Source of the DNA: Nostoc sp. MS1
Lineage (GTDB): Bacteria; Cyanobacteriota; Cyanobacteriia; Cyanobacteriales; Nostocaceae
Assembly: GCF_019976755.1 (NCBI RefSeq)
Contig: NZ_AP023443.1
Span: 1 to 64,000, forward strand
Reading direction: 5' to 3'
Length of the DNA stretch: 64,000 nucleotides
The position numbers and the translations under genes are program-made. The notes beneath the pieces were generated by a model that had not been told where the DNA came from, did no database searches, and worked only from the letters and a program-made list of their open reading frames with translations. Below, piece by piece: positions 17,164-24,932 of this stretch. Every line of letters begins with the position of its first letter. Positions within the stretch are counted from its first letter, which is position 1.

Positions 17164-17723
17164 TATAAACATCTAAGAAAATCCACCAACTTTTGCCCAC
17201 TCAGCAACTTGATTTCTGGATGCTGCTGCAAAACAGATTTAGACTTAGCCAGAGTCGTGCCAGTGTGAATAAAGAACCCTCCACTGGCTTGGTGCTTTGC
17301 AATAACTTGAGCAAAATCCTCTAAATGTTCAGCTTTAATAGAATTTTTGTAACGCTTGGCTTGCAACAGATACATTTGACCATGCACCCAAACATGACCA
17401 TCTATCCCACCATCCCCGGTGTAACGTTGGTTACGTTTAATTTTGTACCCTTGACGCTGAAAACTAGACAGAAGCAGTTCTTCAAAAACAAGCGGATCTA
17501 TCTTGCGGAGATATGCTATCACAGCAGGTAGTGGCTTGTGGTTTTGCTGAATGATTTTGTTGATTTTTATTAATACAGCTTCAGATGAAGTGATCCGTCT
17601 TTGATGCCCTATCTTTGGCAGATATCGACTTTTTTTGTTGCCAAGTAGCAACAAGCAAACCAAAATCAGAGCTAGTATGACAATTATTATCAGTTGATTC
17701 ATTGGCAGCAAAATTGATATCAA
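17163..17723 (-). CDS. Membrane-anchored Mrr-like restriction nuclease domain protein
   Basis: 186 residues. The N-terminal membrane segment (~8-26, LIIIVILALILVCLLLLG) is followed by a restriction-endonuclease-like Mrr_cat domain (~80-180): FEELLLSSFQRQGYKI, then GDGGIDG (catalytic Asp), then YLLQAKRY (the Q-x-K catalytic element) and GGFFIHTG. The proteins of this fold cut DNA, often modified DNA. It is probably co-transcribed after the DUF192 gene (35-bp gap). A role in DNA processing during plasmid transfer or in defence is possible; the context does not decide. Confidence 0.75.
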   Translation of the reverse strand: MISILLPMNQLIIIVILALILVCLLLLGNKKSRYLPKIGHQRRITSSEAVLIKINKIIQQNHKPLPAVIAYLRKIDPLVFEELLLSSFQRQGYKIKRNQRYTGDGGIDGHVWVHGQMYLLQAKRYKNSIKAEHLEDFAQVIAKHQASGGFFIHTGTTLAKSKSVLQQHPEIKLLSGQKLVDFLRCL

Positions 17724-17758
17724 ATCGATAGCATTAATCCTACAAACTTACTGAACAA

Positions 17759-18307
17759 TTAACGATTTTCACTATCAAAACCGATATCATTTCTAGGCAA
17801 AGTTGATAACGGCTGAATGTTGAGCCTATCCCCAACTTTGATATCAAGAGCGCCGGGGTTAAGTTCTAACACCTGATTTGCCACGCGACCCTTATATATG
17901 GGGCAAGGGGTTTTGTAACAAGGAGGAGCGTTGTAAACCGCAGTCGTCACCACATTGTCCTTGAGGTAGAAAATGTCTAGGGGAAAATTTACCTTGTACA
18001 TCCAGAAAGGCACATTGTAAATTTCGCCGCCCAGGTTGAACAACATTCCGCGATTGCCCTTTAAAGATGCGCGAAATTTTAGCCCTTTTTGTAATTGTTC
18101 TGGCGTAGAGGCGACTGAGAGCTTGAATGTCTGGTTATTGTGGGTGAGGATATGGGTAAGGGGTAAATCTTGGGGACGAGTTTGGAAGTAACCCATCGCC
18201 ACAGTGCCAAAGATAATTAATCCCCCAGCAATTGGCCCTAGTATGTTCAGTAACTTGAAAGCAGCGATATACAAATTCTCTTGTTGAGGGAATTTTAAAG
18301 TTTTCAT
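17759..18307 (-). CDS. DUF192 family protein with N-terminal membrane anchor
   Basis: 182 residues. A hydrophobic segment (~20-40) is followed by a DUF192 domain (~55-165): STPEQLQKGLKFR, GMLFNLGGEI, FWMYKVNFPLDIFYL and an 'NQVLELNPGALDIKVGD' end, all as in the family. DUF192 proteins are small secreted or membrane-bound beta-sandwich proteins of unknown role. The start overlaps the AAA ATPase stop by four bases, so the two are co-translated. Confidence 0.82.
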   Translation of the reverse strand: MKTLKFPQQENLYIAAFKLLNILGPIAGGLIIFGTVAMGYFQTRPQDLPLTHILTHNNQTFKLSVASTPEQLQKGLKFRASLKGNRGMLFNLGGEIYNVPFWMYKVNFPLDIFYLKDNVVTTAVYNAPPCYKTPCPIYKGRVANQVLELNPGALDIKVGDRLNIQPLSTLPRNDIGFDSENR

Positions 18308-19929
18308 AGCTCACCAAAAATATCGATATTGCCGAGACTATATATAGATGAATCGACCGGACTAGATGCCTGACCTTGCAAAGCCGCTTTATTCCTCATA
18401 CTTTCAACTCGGTCAGCTTCGCGGATGGCCAGAGGATTCATGTTCTGCCTTGCAGTTAACAATGCTGAGAGCGTAATTAAGAGCGGTGGGAGTTCACTAA
18501 CGGACAAAACATCGTCACCGAACATTTGACAAAAAGTAGAGATGGCAGCGCGTTCCACAATTGCGCCAATCTCCGCACCAACACAGCGTTGTGTGGCTTT
18601 GAGCAACCTTTTCCATTCAGGTTCGGTGTACCCATCGCCCCCATTGCGGAACCGAGTATCAAAACGGGCTAGGTGAATTTTGAATATTTCGTGCCGTTCG
18701 CCATAATTGGGTAAATCCACTTTGAAAATTTCGTCAAAGCGCCCACTTCTGGTTAGCTCTGGTGGTAGCCATTCAATATTGTTAGCAGAAGCAATAATTA
18801 AAACCTCACTAGTACGTTCTTGCATCCAGGTCAAAAGCATACCAGCTAGGCGTTTGGATAAATCATCATCCCCGGCAAATCCCTTATCAAAGTCGTCAAG
18901 GTATAAAATTACACGATTAATCCGGTCTACGAGTGCGAGTAAATTCTTGAGCTTGTACTCAGCCAAATTACCGTAACTGCGGAAATTACCCCACTCTAAG
19001 ATAATCAGAGGTAGCCCCAATTGCGCCGAACAAGCTTTAGCCGAGTAAGATTTTCCTGTACCCGGAGGCCCAATCAGTAAAACCCCCTTGGGTAAACGAA
19101 GATTATAGGCTTTAGCTAGTGTCGTCAATAAGCGCTTATAAGTTTTAAACGCTTGCTGCATCAGTTCTAAACCACCGATAGCTGTAGCCGGGGGTTGAAG
19201 GAACTGGATGTTATAAATCCGCTTAAACAGTTCTATTTTGTAAGCCGAAAGCTTTTGTACTAACTCCAGTGGTGTAACTTCATCAGCAATCGCTTGTCGA
19301 ATCCCATAGTCGATATCTGCCAAGTACATTCCCACAGAGGCGATCGCAGTTGGATGAATATCACTCCTACCATAATCAGGTAATACTTGAGGTAAATAAG
19401 CGCTTATCTCCTCGATAGTTGGCAGTTGTTGCACAATAGTGGGAATTTCAGGTGCAATGTCAGAAGAAAGACTAGCGTTAGGGCCTAAAAGTATTGCTGT
19501 CTTTTGGGCATTACAATTGTACAGTTTCAGGTTAATCAGGGCTGACTTGATCCACTCGGCAGTTAAGAAAAAATCAGGGTCAGTGGTAGATTCTCCCAGC
19601 CAAGGAAATATACCCTCAAGTATGAGAATGCCTTGTAAATCGGTAGTTTTCCAGAATTGGAGAATTTCAAAGTAATTTTCGCGTCGGTTTTTGGCGATCG
19701 CTTGGTATTGGTCAATCCTATGTAAAGTTAATCCCTCCTCATTAGTCTCTAACTGGTGTAGCGCATCATCTTCCAGCGTCCACAGGTAACAGTTAATGTT
19801 GTATTGCTGGCATTGACTGGCGAGATTTGTCAAAAGTTTGAGTCTTTCTTGTAATGGAGACTCGACAGCTATCAGCTTATTGTGAAGTTTGATTAGCGAG
19901 AATATTTGCTTTGTTAACTCATTACTCAT
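18304..19929 (-). CDS. Ycf46-like AAA ATPase
   Basis: 541 residues. The N-terminal ~250 residues resemble the Ycf46 lead domain. The AAA module has Walker A GPPGTGKS (~283-290), Walker B VILYLDDFDK, the sensor-1 region VLIIASANN and an RSGRFDEIF arginine-finger segment. Walker B has D-D where many AAA proteins have D-E. It is first in a small operon with the DUF192 and Mrr-like genes, downstream of the relaxase gene. Chromosomal Ycf46 is linked to photosynthesis/CO2 responses; a plasmid copy beside mobility genes may do something else. Confidence 0.85.
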   Translation of the reverse strand: MSNELTKQIFSLIKLHNKLIAVESPLQERLKLLTNLASQCQQYNINCYLWTLEDDALHQLETNEEGLTLHRIDQYQAIAKNRRENYFEILQFWKTTDLQGILILEGIFPWLGESTTDPDFFLTAEWIKSALINLKLYNCNAQKTAILLGPNASLSSDIAPEIPTIVQQLPTIEEISAYLPQVLPDYGRSDIHPTAIASVGMYLADIDYGIRQAIADEVTPLELVQKLSAYKIELFKRIYNIQFLQPPATAIGGLELMQQAFKTYKRLLTTLAKAYNLRLPKGVLLIGPPGTGKSYSAKACSAQLGLPLIILEWGNFRSYGNLAEYKLKNLLALVDRINRVILYLDDFDKGFAGDDDLSKRLAGMLLTWMQERTSEVLIIASANNIEWLPPELTRSGRFDEIFKVDLPNYGERHEIFKIHLARFDTRFRNGGDGYTEPEWKRLLKATQRCVGAEIGAIVERAAISTFCQMFGDDVLSVSELPPLLITLSALLTARQNMNPLAIREADRVESMRNKAALQGQASSPVDSSIYSLGNIDIFGEL

Positions 19930-19983
19930 CAGAGTTTTGGGTGAATTTCATCCTGATAATAGAGACACCCAAAATTCTTTACC

Positions 19984-20022
19984 AGCTACTTTGGTACTGA
20001 AAAAATCAGTGCTAGAGTTGCT
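19984..20022. repeat. Stem-loop with A-tract loop, copy 2 of 3
   Basis: AGCTACTTTGGTACTG, then AAAAAATCAG, then TGCTAGAGTTGCT. It lies between the relaxase stop (20038) and the AAA ATPase start (19929). On the leftward transcript it would be a stem with a T6 loop, perhaps a transcription or processing signal after the relaxase gene. Confidence 0.55.
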
Positions 20023-20037
20023 TGACTTTTTTTGCAA

Positions 20038-21744
20038 CTATAGCTCTAATTCTTGATTGTTTTGTTGTAAGCGTCGTTGTTGCAATTGACGAGAGAAATT
20101 GACTAACTGCGTATTCCAATCCACAGTTTCACACTTGAGTAACTTTGATTGTGGCAATAGCTTTTTAACAGTCCGTGCCATATTTGGTTGAATAAAAGCT
20201 ACTTGTACATGAGGAACATGACGTAATCGTTCAACAGGTAAACTTGAGGTGTCGTCTGCTGCCATGTAAAGTGTTCTGTTGTCTGGTATTCCTTGAACGT
20301 GATATTCCAGTACAAACAGTGAAATAGCATCAATGGGAGAAGAACACAGCACTGCTTGAGAGCTTTTATCAGTTGCTTTGCCTCCTAAAGAAAAGTAAAA
20401 CGAACAAGAGCGACGATGGGTTCCCATCTCATAACCAGAGAATGTATTAACTGTCCCTTGCAAAAATGCCCCTTTGGTATTTCCGTCCAGATCCCGCATC
20501 ACAAACACGGCATTTGCTTTTGAGTCGGCATAAACTAGCCCTTGGTTGTGAAGCATTTGCACACAATCAGAGGGGATGCCCCGTTGTTGGGTGAGGTAAC
20601 GTTCAACGGCAGGCCAGTTAGTTTTATCCTCAACGGGTGGGGTGAATTGGGGTGCGCTTTGAGTCTGGATAATGTTAGCCGCCACTTTTTGAGCGTGAGC
20701 GATCGCTGCCCGTTGCGCCCCAGCTTCACCAAATCGCTCCCCTAACCATGCGATCGCAGTTGTTTGGTCACATTTATTAACTTGTTTCACCAAATCAAGC
20801 GCCCCATTACCAACTAATGCTGAACCATTGCCAAGGTCGCTAAATTTGGAGCCATCTATATTAATGATGTGGTTTCGTCCTACCCATTCATTACCTTTAC
20901 GCCACAGTCCCAACTCCCAAGCAACATCATCCAAAGCTAAATCAGTTGACCACTCGGTAAGGAGTCGTAATTGTTGATTGTCTTGCTGTAATTGCTCAAT
21001 CCTTTGTCGTAATCGCTCATTTTCAAGGGCTAAGGCTTTGGCTGTAGCTTCCATTTCTTGTTTACGCTGATTGGCTCTTTCCCTGTCAGATGCTTTAGCT
21101 TTAAGATGCTCTACACTCAGTTGATCAACTTCTAAGTCTCGCCCTTCCTCCACAATGCGGTAAAAATCCTTGATGTCCTGGTGCTGGGCTTTGCTGCCCT
21201 TGATGCCGCGCTCCAGTCCAATCAGGCGCATCGTGTCATAGTACGAATCCTGAAACGCATGAATTTTCTGCCTGCCGTCAAAGAAATGATTACAGCGCAG
21301 TTGCCCCTCATCATCAATCGGCACAAAGTAAGCATGAATATGGGGTGTAGCTTCATCCAGGTGTAATTCTGCCCTGACAATGCGATCGCCATATTCATCG
21401 GCTAACCACTGGTGAGTCGCTTCTACCCAATCATCTAACTTTTGTGGTTCATAGTAACCTGCACTGGTTGGGCAGTCGGGACGGAAATAACTGGGGGAGG
21501 CACTTAGCAATAACTCCACGCAGTAGACCCCATCAGTGCGAATTTTTCGCCTCTGCTCATTTTCGGCAATTTTAGCTAGTACTAAATCCTCTAATCGCTC
21601 ATCCGGGTCAAGGCTACCGATGAACCTAATATTTTTTTGGGTGGGATCTGCGTTAGGAGTTTCACGTTCTCGTGCGGTGTGAGATGCACTCCCTGATATG
21701 TTGCCCCGCTTTAATTTTTTTAATCGGGCGATCGCGTATGCCAT
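20038..21744 (-). CDS. mobV: MOBV (Mob/Pre) relaxase fused to DUF3991/TOPRIM domain
   Basis: 568 residues. The N-terminal relaxase domain of the Mob_Pre family has motif I S-x-S-H-T-A-R-E (~19-26) and the metal-binding motif III HLDEATPHIHAYF (His118, Asp120, His125, His127). A coiled coil (~215-262, many Gln, Glu and Arg) follows. The C-terminal half has a DUF3991-like block (LTQQRGIPSDCVQMLHNQG) and a TOPRIM-like block (AVLCSSPIDAISLFVLEY). The relaxase nicks oriT and pilots the strand; the TOPRIM part suggests primase-like synthesis in the recipient. The gene starts beside the 1-kb non-coding region with two long hairpins, a good place for oriT. Confidence 0.88.
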   Translation of the reverse strand: MAYAIARLKKLKRGNISGSASHTARERETPNADPTQKNIRFIGSLDPDERLEDLVLAKIAENEQRRKIRTDGVYCVELLLSASPSYFRPDCPTSAGYYEPQKLDDWVEATHQWLADEYGDRIVRAELHLDEATPHIHAYFVPIDDEGQLRCNHFFDGRQKIHAFQDSYYDTMRLIGLERGIKGSKAQHQDIKDFYRIVEEGRDLEVDQLSVEHLKAKASDRERANQRKQEMEATAKALALENERLRQRIEQLQQDNQQLRLLTEWSTDLALDDVAWELGLWRKGNEWVGRNHIINIDGSKFSDLGNGSALVGNGALDLVKQVNKCDQTTAIAWLGERFGEAGAQRAAIAHAQKVAANIIQTQSAPQFTPPVEDKTNWPAVERYLTQQRGIPSDCVQMLHNQGLVYADSKANAVFVMRDLDGNTKGAFLQGTVNTFSGYEMGTHRRSCSFYFSLGGKATDKSSQAVLCSSPIDAISLFVLEYHVQGIPDNRTLYMAADDTSSLPVERLRHVPHVQVAFIQPNMARTVKKLLPQSKLLKCETVDWNTQLVNFSRQLQQRRLQQNNQELEL

Positions 21745-22741
21745 TTTTTCTTTACGCTAAAATTTGGAAATACGAGTTTTTGGGCTGGCTGAGGGAGAAA
21801 CAAATATTACGCCAATTATTGCTATTTTCCCCCGATTTTACGCCACTTTTAAAGCCTAATCGCTCAAATGCGAAAATGGGTGAATAAACGTAGTAAGTAC
21901 GACTATTTTAAGCCATCCTACAGCACTTCTGGGGCAGTTCTCCCGCCATCTCCAAGATTTCGCTAGTATTGCAGTTTTTATAAGCACAATTTTAGCATAA
22001 GTACACAACACCTGATTTTTTAGGTTTCTGGCTAAAAAACCACGTAATATCAAGGCTTTGGGGCGATTATACTGTCAATAAGGCTTAATTAATGAGAATT
22101 TATAGACTGCTCACGGAATTTTTCAGAGATTACTTAAGGACGTTCAAGGTTAATTCAAAATTTTTAGCAGTTTTTGTAGTGCAAAATCAATAGGTTTGTA
22201 GTACGCATTCTCAATAAGACCCAAGCTTATTGAGAATAAAAAAAGGGCAAAAAAGTGGCTGTAACTGATTAAGGATAAGGCTTTCAAGGGGAAAAATGCT
22301 AAAATCGTGGACGGCCAAAAGGACAGAAAACGGCATTTCTTGTCCTTTTGTCCGTCCAAAGAAAAGTCATGAAATCTAAATATTTACGATTTAGGCTTGT
22401 GTAAGGACGGCCAAAAGGACAGAAAACGGCATTTCTTGTCCTTTTGGCCGTCCAAATTGATAGTATTTATTTTGACTAAAAGTGTACTGAAAAAGAAAAT
22501 AAACCCGACTTAAATAGTGTAGATTCGATATTTTGAAGGAATTGGATTATGAAGTCTAAAAAAAATGATTAAATGAACAAGTAGAAATAAAATTTAAGCA
22601 CTTCAAGATTGCTTCATAGATAAAAAAAAGTGAAATTAAAGTTTCTCAAGACGAAAAGTGTTGAAACTAAATTTTAAGAAAAATAAAGTTCAGCAGTATT
22701 AAAAATAAAGTGTCATAATTTTCAATATCTGCATTACCTCT
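21745..22741. promoter_or_regulatory. ~1-kb non-coding region: oriT and/or centromere candidate
   Basis: It separates the leftward relaxase gene from the rightward ParR/ParM-like genes, so it must hold both promoters. It has a 12-bp perfect inverted repeat (ATTCTCAATAAG at about 22206, CTTATTGAGAAT at about 22225) and two copies of a ~45-bp hairpin (22309-22357 and 22405-22453). The rest is AT-rich with no credible gene. By position it may contain the relaxase nick site, the partition centromere, or both. Confidence 0.55.
22309..22453. repeat. Duplicated long hairpin
   Basis: GGACGGCCAAAAGGACA at 22309-22325 and TGTCCTTTTGTCCGTCC at 22341-22357 form one stem with one mismatch. The second copy, 96 bp on, has the same left arm (22405-22421) and a perfect right arm TGTCCTTTTGGCCGTCC (22437-22453). 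Both have the same 15-base loop, whose ends (AGAAA/TTTCT) extend the stem. There is no T-run after either, so they are not simple terminators. Confidence 0.85.
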
Positions 22742-22756
22742 GTGAGAAGCACAAAT

Positions 22757-23272
22757 ATGGCAGAGATAGAACAAATAAGAGTTTCGATTAAGCGCCCGAA
22801 AGATAGTTTAGATGGAAAAGTGGTTGGCTACATAAGGTCAAATCCATTTGGTTTAGAAGCAGATTATTCGCAAGTTATAACAGCAACGCTAAAAAACCAC
22901 TGGCTACCTCTTGCCTTGTTTTCTTCAGGGCTGAGGGGAGAAGAACTAAGACAGATTGGCATTTGGGCAATAGGTCAGTTAGAAGCGCAAATTAGTGTAA
23001 TTCGGAGAATTTGTGGAATAGTACCAGACCCGCTAGTGGTGACATCAAATATATCAACGCCAGCATCTGACATAGTGGCATCGGATAGTCTATCTGTCTT
23101 AGGAATTATTTCGGGAAATGGGCAAATAAGTTCTACTGATGAAGAAGATGAAGACGATGAAGAAGATGAAGACGATGATGATGAATTTATTTCCCCGCAA
23201 AAAAATCAAGAGATGACCCAGATTAAGCGGATGTTTGGCTGGAACGACCAAAACGGGGTGTTAAATGAATAA
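22757..23272 (+). CDS. ParR-like adaptor candidate with acidic tail
   Basis: 171 residues from the ATG at 22757 (a GTG at 22742 would add five). The N-terminal ~90 residues contain basic stretches (IRVSIKRPKDSLDGK) and helices, suitable for DNA binding. The segment ~130-150 is almost all Asp and Glu. The C-terminus (QIKRMFGWNDQNG) is a short helix-like tail of the sort with which ParR contacts ParM. It overlaps the ParM-like gene by eight bases, so the pair is co-translated. No family signature is visible; the ParR call is from position and shape. In plasmid R1 the order is parM-parR, here it is reversed. Confidence 0.5.
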   Translation: MAEIEQIRVSIKRPKDSLDGKVVGYIRSNPFGLEADYSQVITATLKNHWLPLALFSSGLRGEELRQIGIWAIGQLEAQISVIRRICGIVPDPLVVTSNISTPASDIVASDSLSVLGIISGNGQISSTDEEDEDDEEDEDDDDEFISPQKNQEMTQIKRMFGWNDQNGVLNE

Positions 23273-24500
23273 AAGGAGTAGTAATTCCAAAGACTACACA
23301 AAAGTTGTAGTAACTATTGACTTAGGGACAAGTTCCCAGAAAGGAATAGCGCAGATTTATCCAGATGGGGTGCCAATAGTTTTAGCAATGGAACCAGAAA
23401 TAGCGGATTTAGGGGTAGAGTCAATAGAATATTTGTCAAATCAAGTGGTACAAGATACGACAGTGTGGATAGGGATTGGGGAAGAATACTATGTTCTGGG
23501 GGCATTAGCCAGAAGTATGTTTGCGGGGACATCAGCGATTAGGGATTTGAAGTATCAATATGCCTTACCCAAAGTAGCAGCTATGTTATGGTTGGCGATT
23601 CGGCGCTTGAGAGTGAAAAACCCAGATATAGAACTATATGTACATTTGTTGTTGCCAGTGGGAGAAGCGTCGGATGGGCAAACGCTCAGAGCCAAACTAG
23701 CACAGAATTTAAAAACAGGAATAATCACACCAACAGGAAGGTTAAAAGCGAAATTACGTAGCTTTGATGTCAGTCCAGAAGGTGCGGGGATCATGGCGTA
23801 TCGTAGTCGTAACGTCAACATTAACTATTTCCAAAAGAGTATGGGAATGCTGATGTTAGGCTATCGCAATGCCAGTTTTATTCTGTCGCACAAGGGAAAT
23901 GCAATCAAAGCTGAATCCACGGATTTAGGGATGAATTGGGTGGTGCAACAGTTTGTAGAACGGACTGCTGTAGGTCTATCAAAGGATGACTTACGCCTAA
24001 TAAGAGCTTTAGCCGAAACCACTGTTAACAATTTTGATGCACTAAGATTTTTATCGCGGAAAACCAAAACAGAAGAAATTAATGCTGATATGGAGTTGTT
24101 TTGTCGGATTTTACCAATAGTGAAGAAAGAGTATTGCCGTGCTTTATGGCGCTGGTTGAGGAATATTGCCCAAATGGATGAAATCTTAGTTTGTGGTGGG
24201 ACGGCATCGTTTATACGCCAAGAGCTAACCGAACATTTTGATGGTGAAGGTGTTCCTATTTGTTGGAATGGAGGAATGGAACTACCTAAATATTTAGACA
24301 CAATGGGATTAGGCGTTAGGGTAGCCGATGTTTGGGCATCCCATATTAGCCATATTAAATTTTTGGATCATGAATTTAGCTATGATCGCCAAGACAAACC
24401 TTTAGTCCCTGATTACTATGTTCAACCATTCAATAGTTCTAATGTAGACATTGAGATTTGGCAAAGGAACGGTTATATAACTACTAGCCATTCGATTTAG
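23265..24500 (+). CDS. parM: ParM-like actin-family ATPase
   Basis: 411 residues with the actin/ParM nucleotide-binding layout. Phosphate-1 loop: VVVTIDLGTSSQKG (~14-27). Phosphate-2 region: MLMLGYRNASFIL (~198-210). Adenosine motif: EILVCGGTASFIRQEL (~306-321). There is no Hsp70 C-terminal domain. Such proteins form filaments that push plasmid copies apart. The upstream gene with a DNA-binding-like N-terminus and the hairpin-rich region before it fit a type II partition locus (adaptor, filament, centromere). Confidence 0.85.
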   Translation: MNKRSSNSKDYTKVVVTIDLGTSSQKGIAQIYPDGVPIVLAMEPEIADLGVESIEYLSNQVVQDTTVWIGIGEEYYVLGALARSMFAGTSAIRDLKYQYALPKVAAMLWLAIRRLRVKNPDIELYVHLLLPVGEASDGQTLRAKLAQNLKTGIITPTGRLKAKLRSFDVSPEGAGIMAYRSRNVNINYFQKSMGMLMLGYRNASFILSHKGNAIKAESTDLGMNWVVQQFVERTAVGLSKDDLRLIRALAETTVNNFDALRFLSRKTKTEEINADMELFCRILPIVKKEYCRALWRWLRNIAQMDEILVCGGTASFIRQELTEHFDGEGVPICWNGGMELPKYLDTMGLGVRVADVWASHISHIKFLDHEFSYDRQDKPLVPDYYVQPFNSSNVDIEIWQRNGYITTSHSI

Positions 24501-24932
24501 ACTAGTTGACATTTGTGCGACAACTATCAATACAGTTCGGTTAAAGGGAAAAGGGGAAAGGGGAAAGGTTTTGAATACATCCTTTACCCTTTCTCCCTTA
24601 CCCTTTCCCCAGACCACAAGGAAAGTGAAAATGCTTATCCGAACCGGATTGCGACAACTATTGCTAATGCTAAGGGTGCTGTCTGATGTTAGACAGACAT
24701 TCTGTCTAACATCGCCAAAGCGTTGAACTGTAAGGGTTTGGCTTTGAATGGTGTTTTCCACAGCAGGCGATCGCTTATAGTGAGCAGAACGCCATCTCTA
24801 CGAGAGGAGTAGCATCGTCGCGCAACTCCACCCCTCTCAATGTATTTTCAGATCGGTGGATGATTTACTTAACTAATTGCTGTATTATCTGCCCAGTGAG
24901 ACAAAAATTAGAAAATTTGCTCTCCCAAAACT
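24501..24932. other. Non-coding region with inverted repeats
   Basis: Contains a G-rich/C-rich palindromic repeat (AAAGGGGAAAGGGG near 24548-24566 with TTACCCTTTCTCCC and TTACCCTTTCCCC near 24585-24612), the 13-bp palindrome at 24685-24713 and a dispersed GATGGCG-type repeat at 24767-24796. It must include the promoter of the FHA-ABC gene. No gene is credible. Confidence 0.5.
24685..24713. promoter_or_regulatory. 13-bp perfect palindrome with 3-base loop
   Basis: GATGTTAGACAGA, then CAT, then TCTGTCTAACATC. It lies about 180 bp after the ParM-like stop and 220 bp before the FHA-ABC start. With no T-run it is more like an operator or repeat than a terminator. Confidence 0.55.

Noticed and set aside
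22205..22240. Inverted repeat ATTCTCAATAAG/CTTATTGAGAAT as a transcription terminator
   Set aside because: On neither strand is the stem followed by a T-run (T-rich sequence lies on the wrong side), and no gene ends here. It is kept only as part of the oriT/centromere candidate region.
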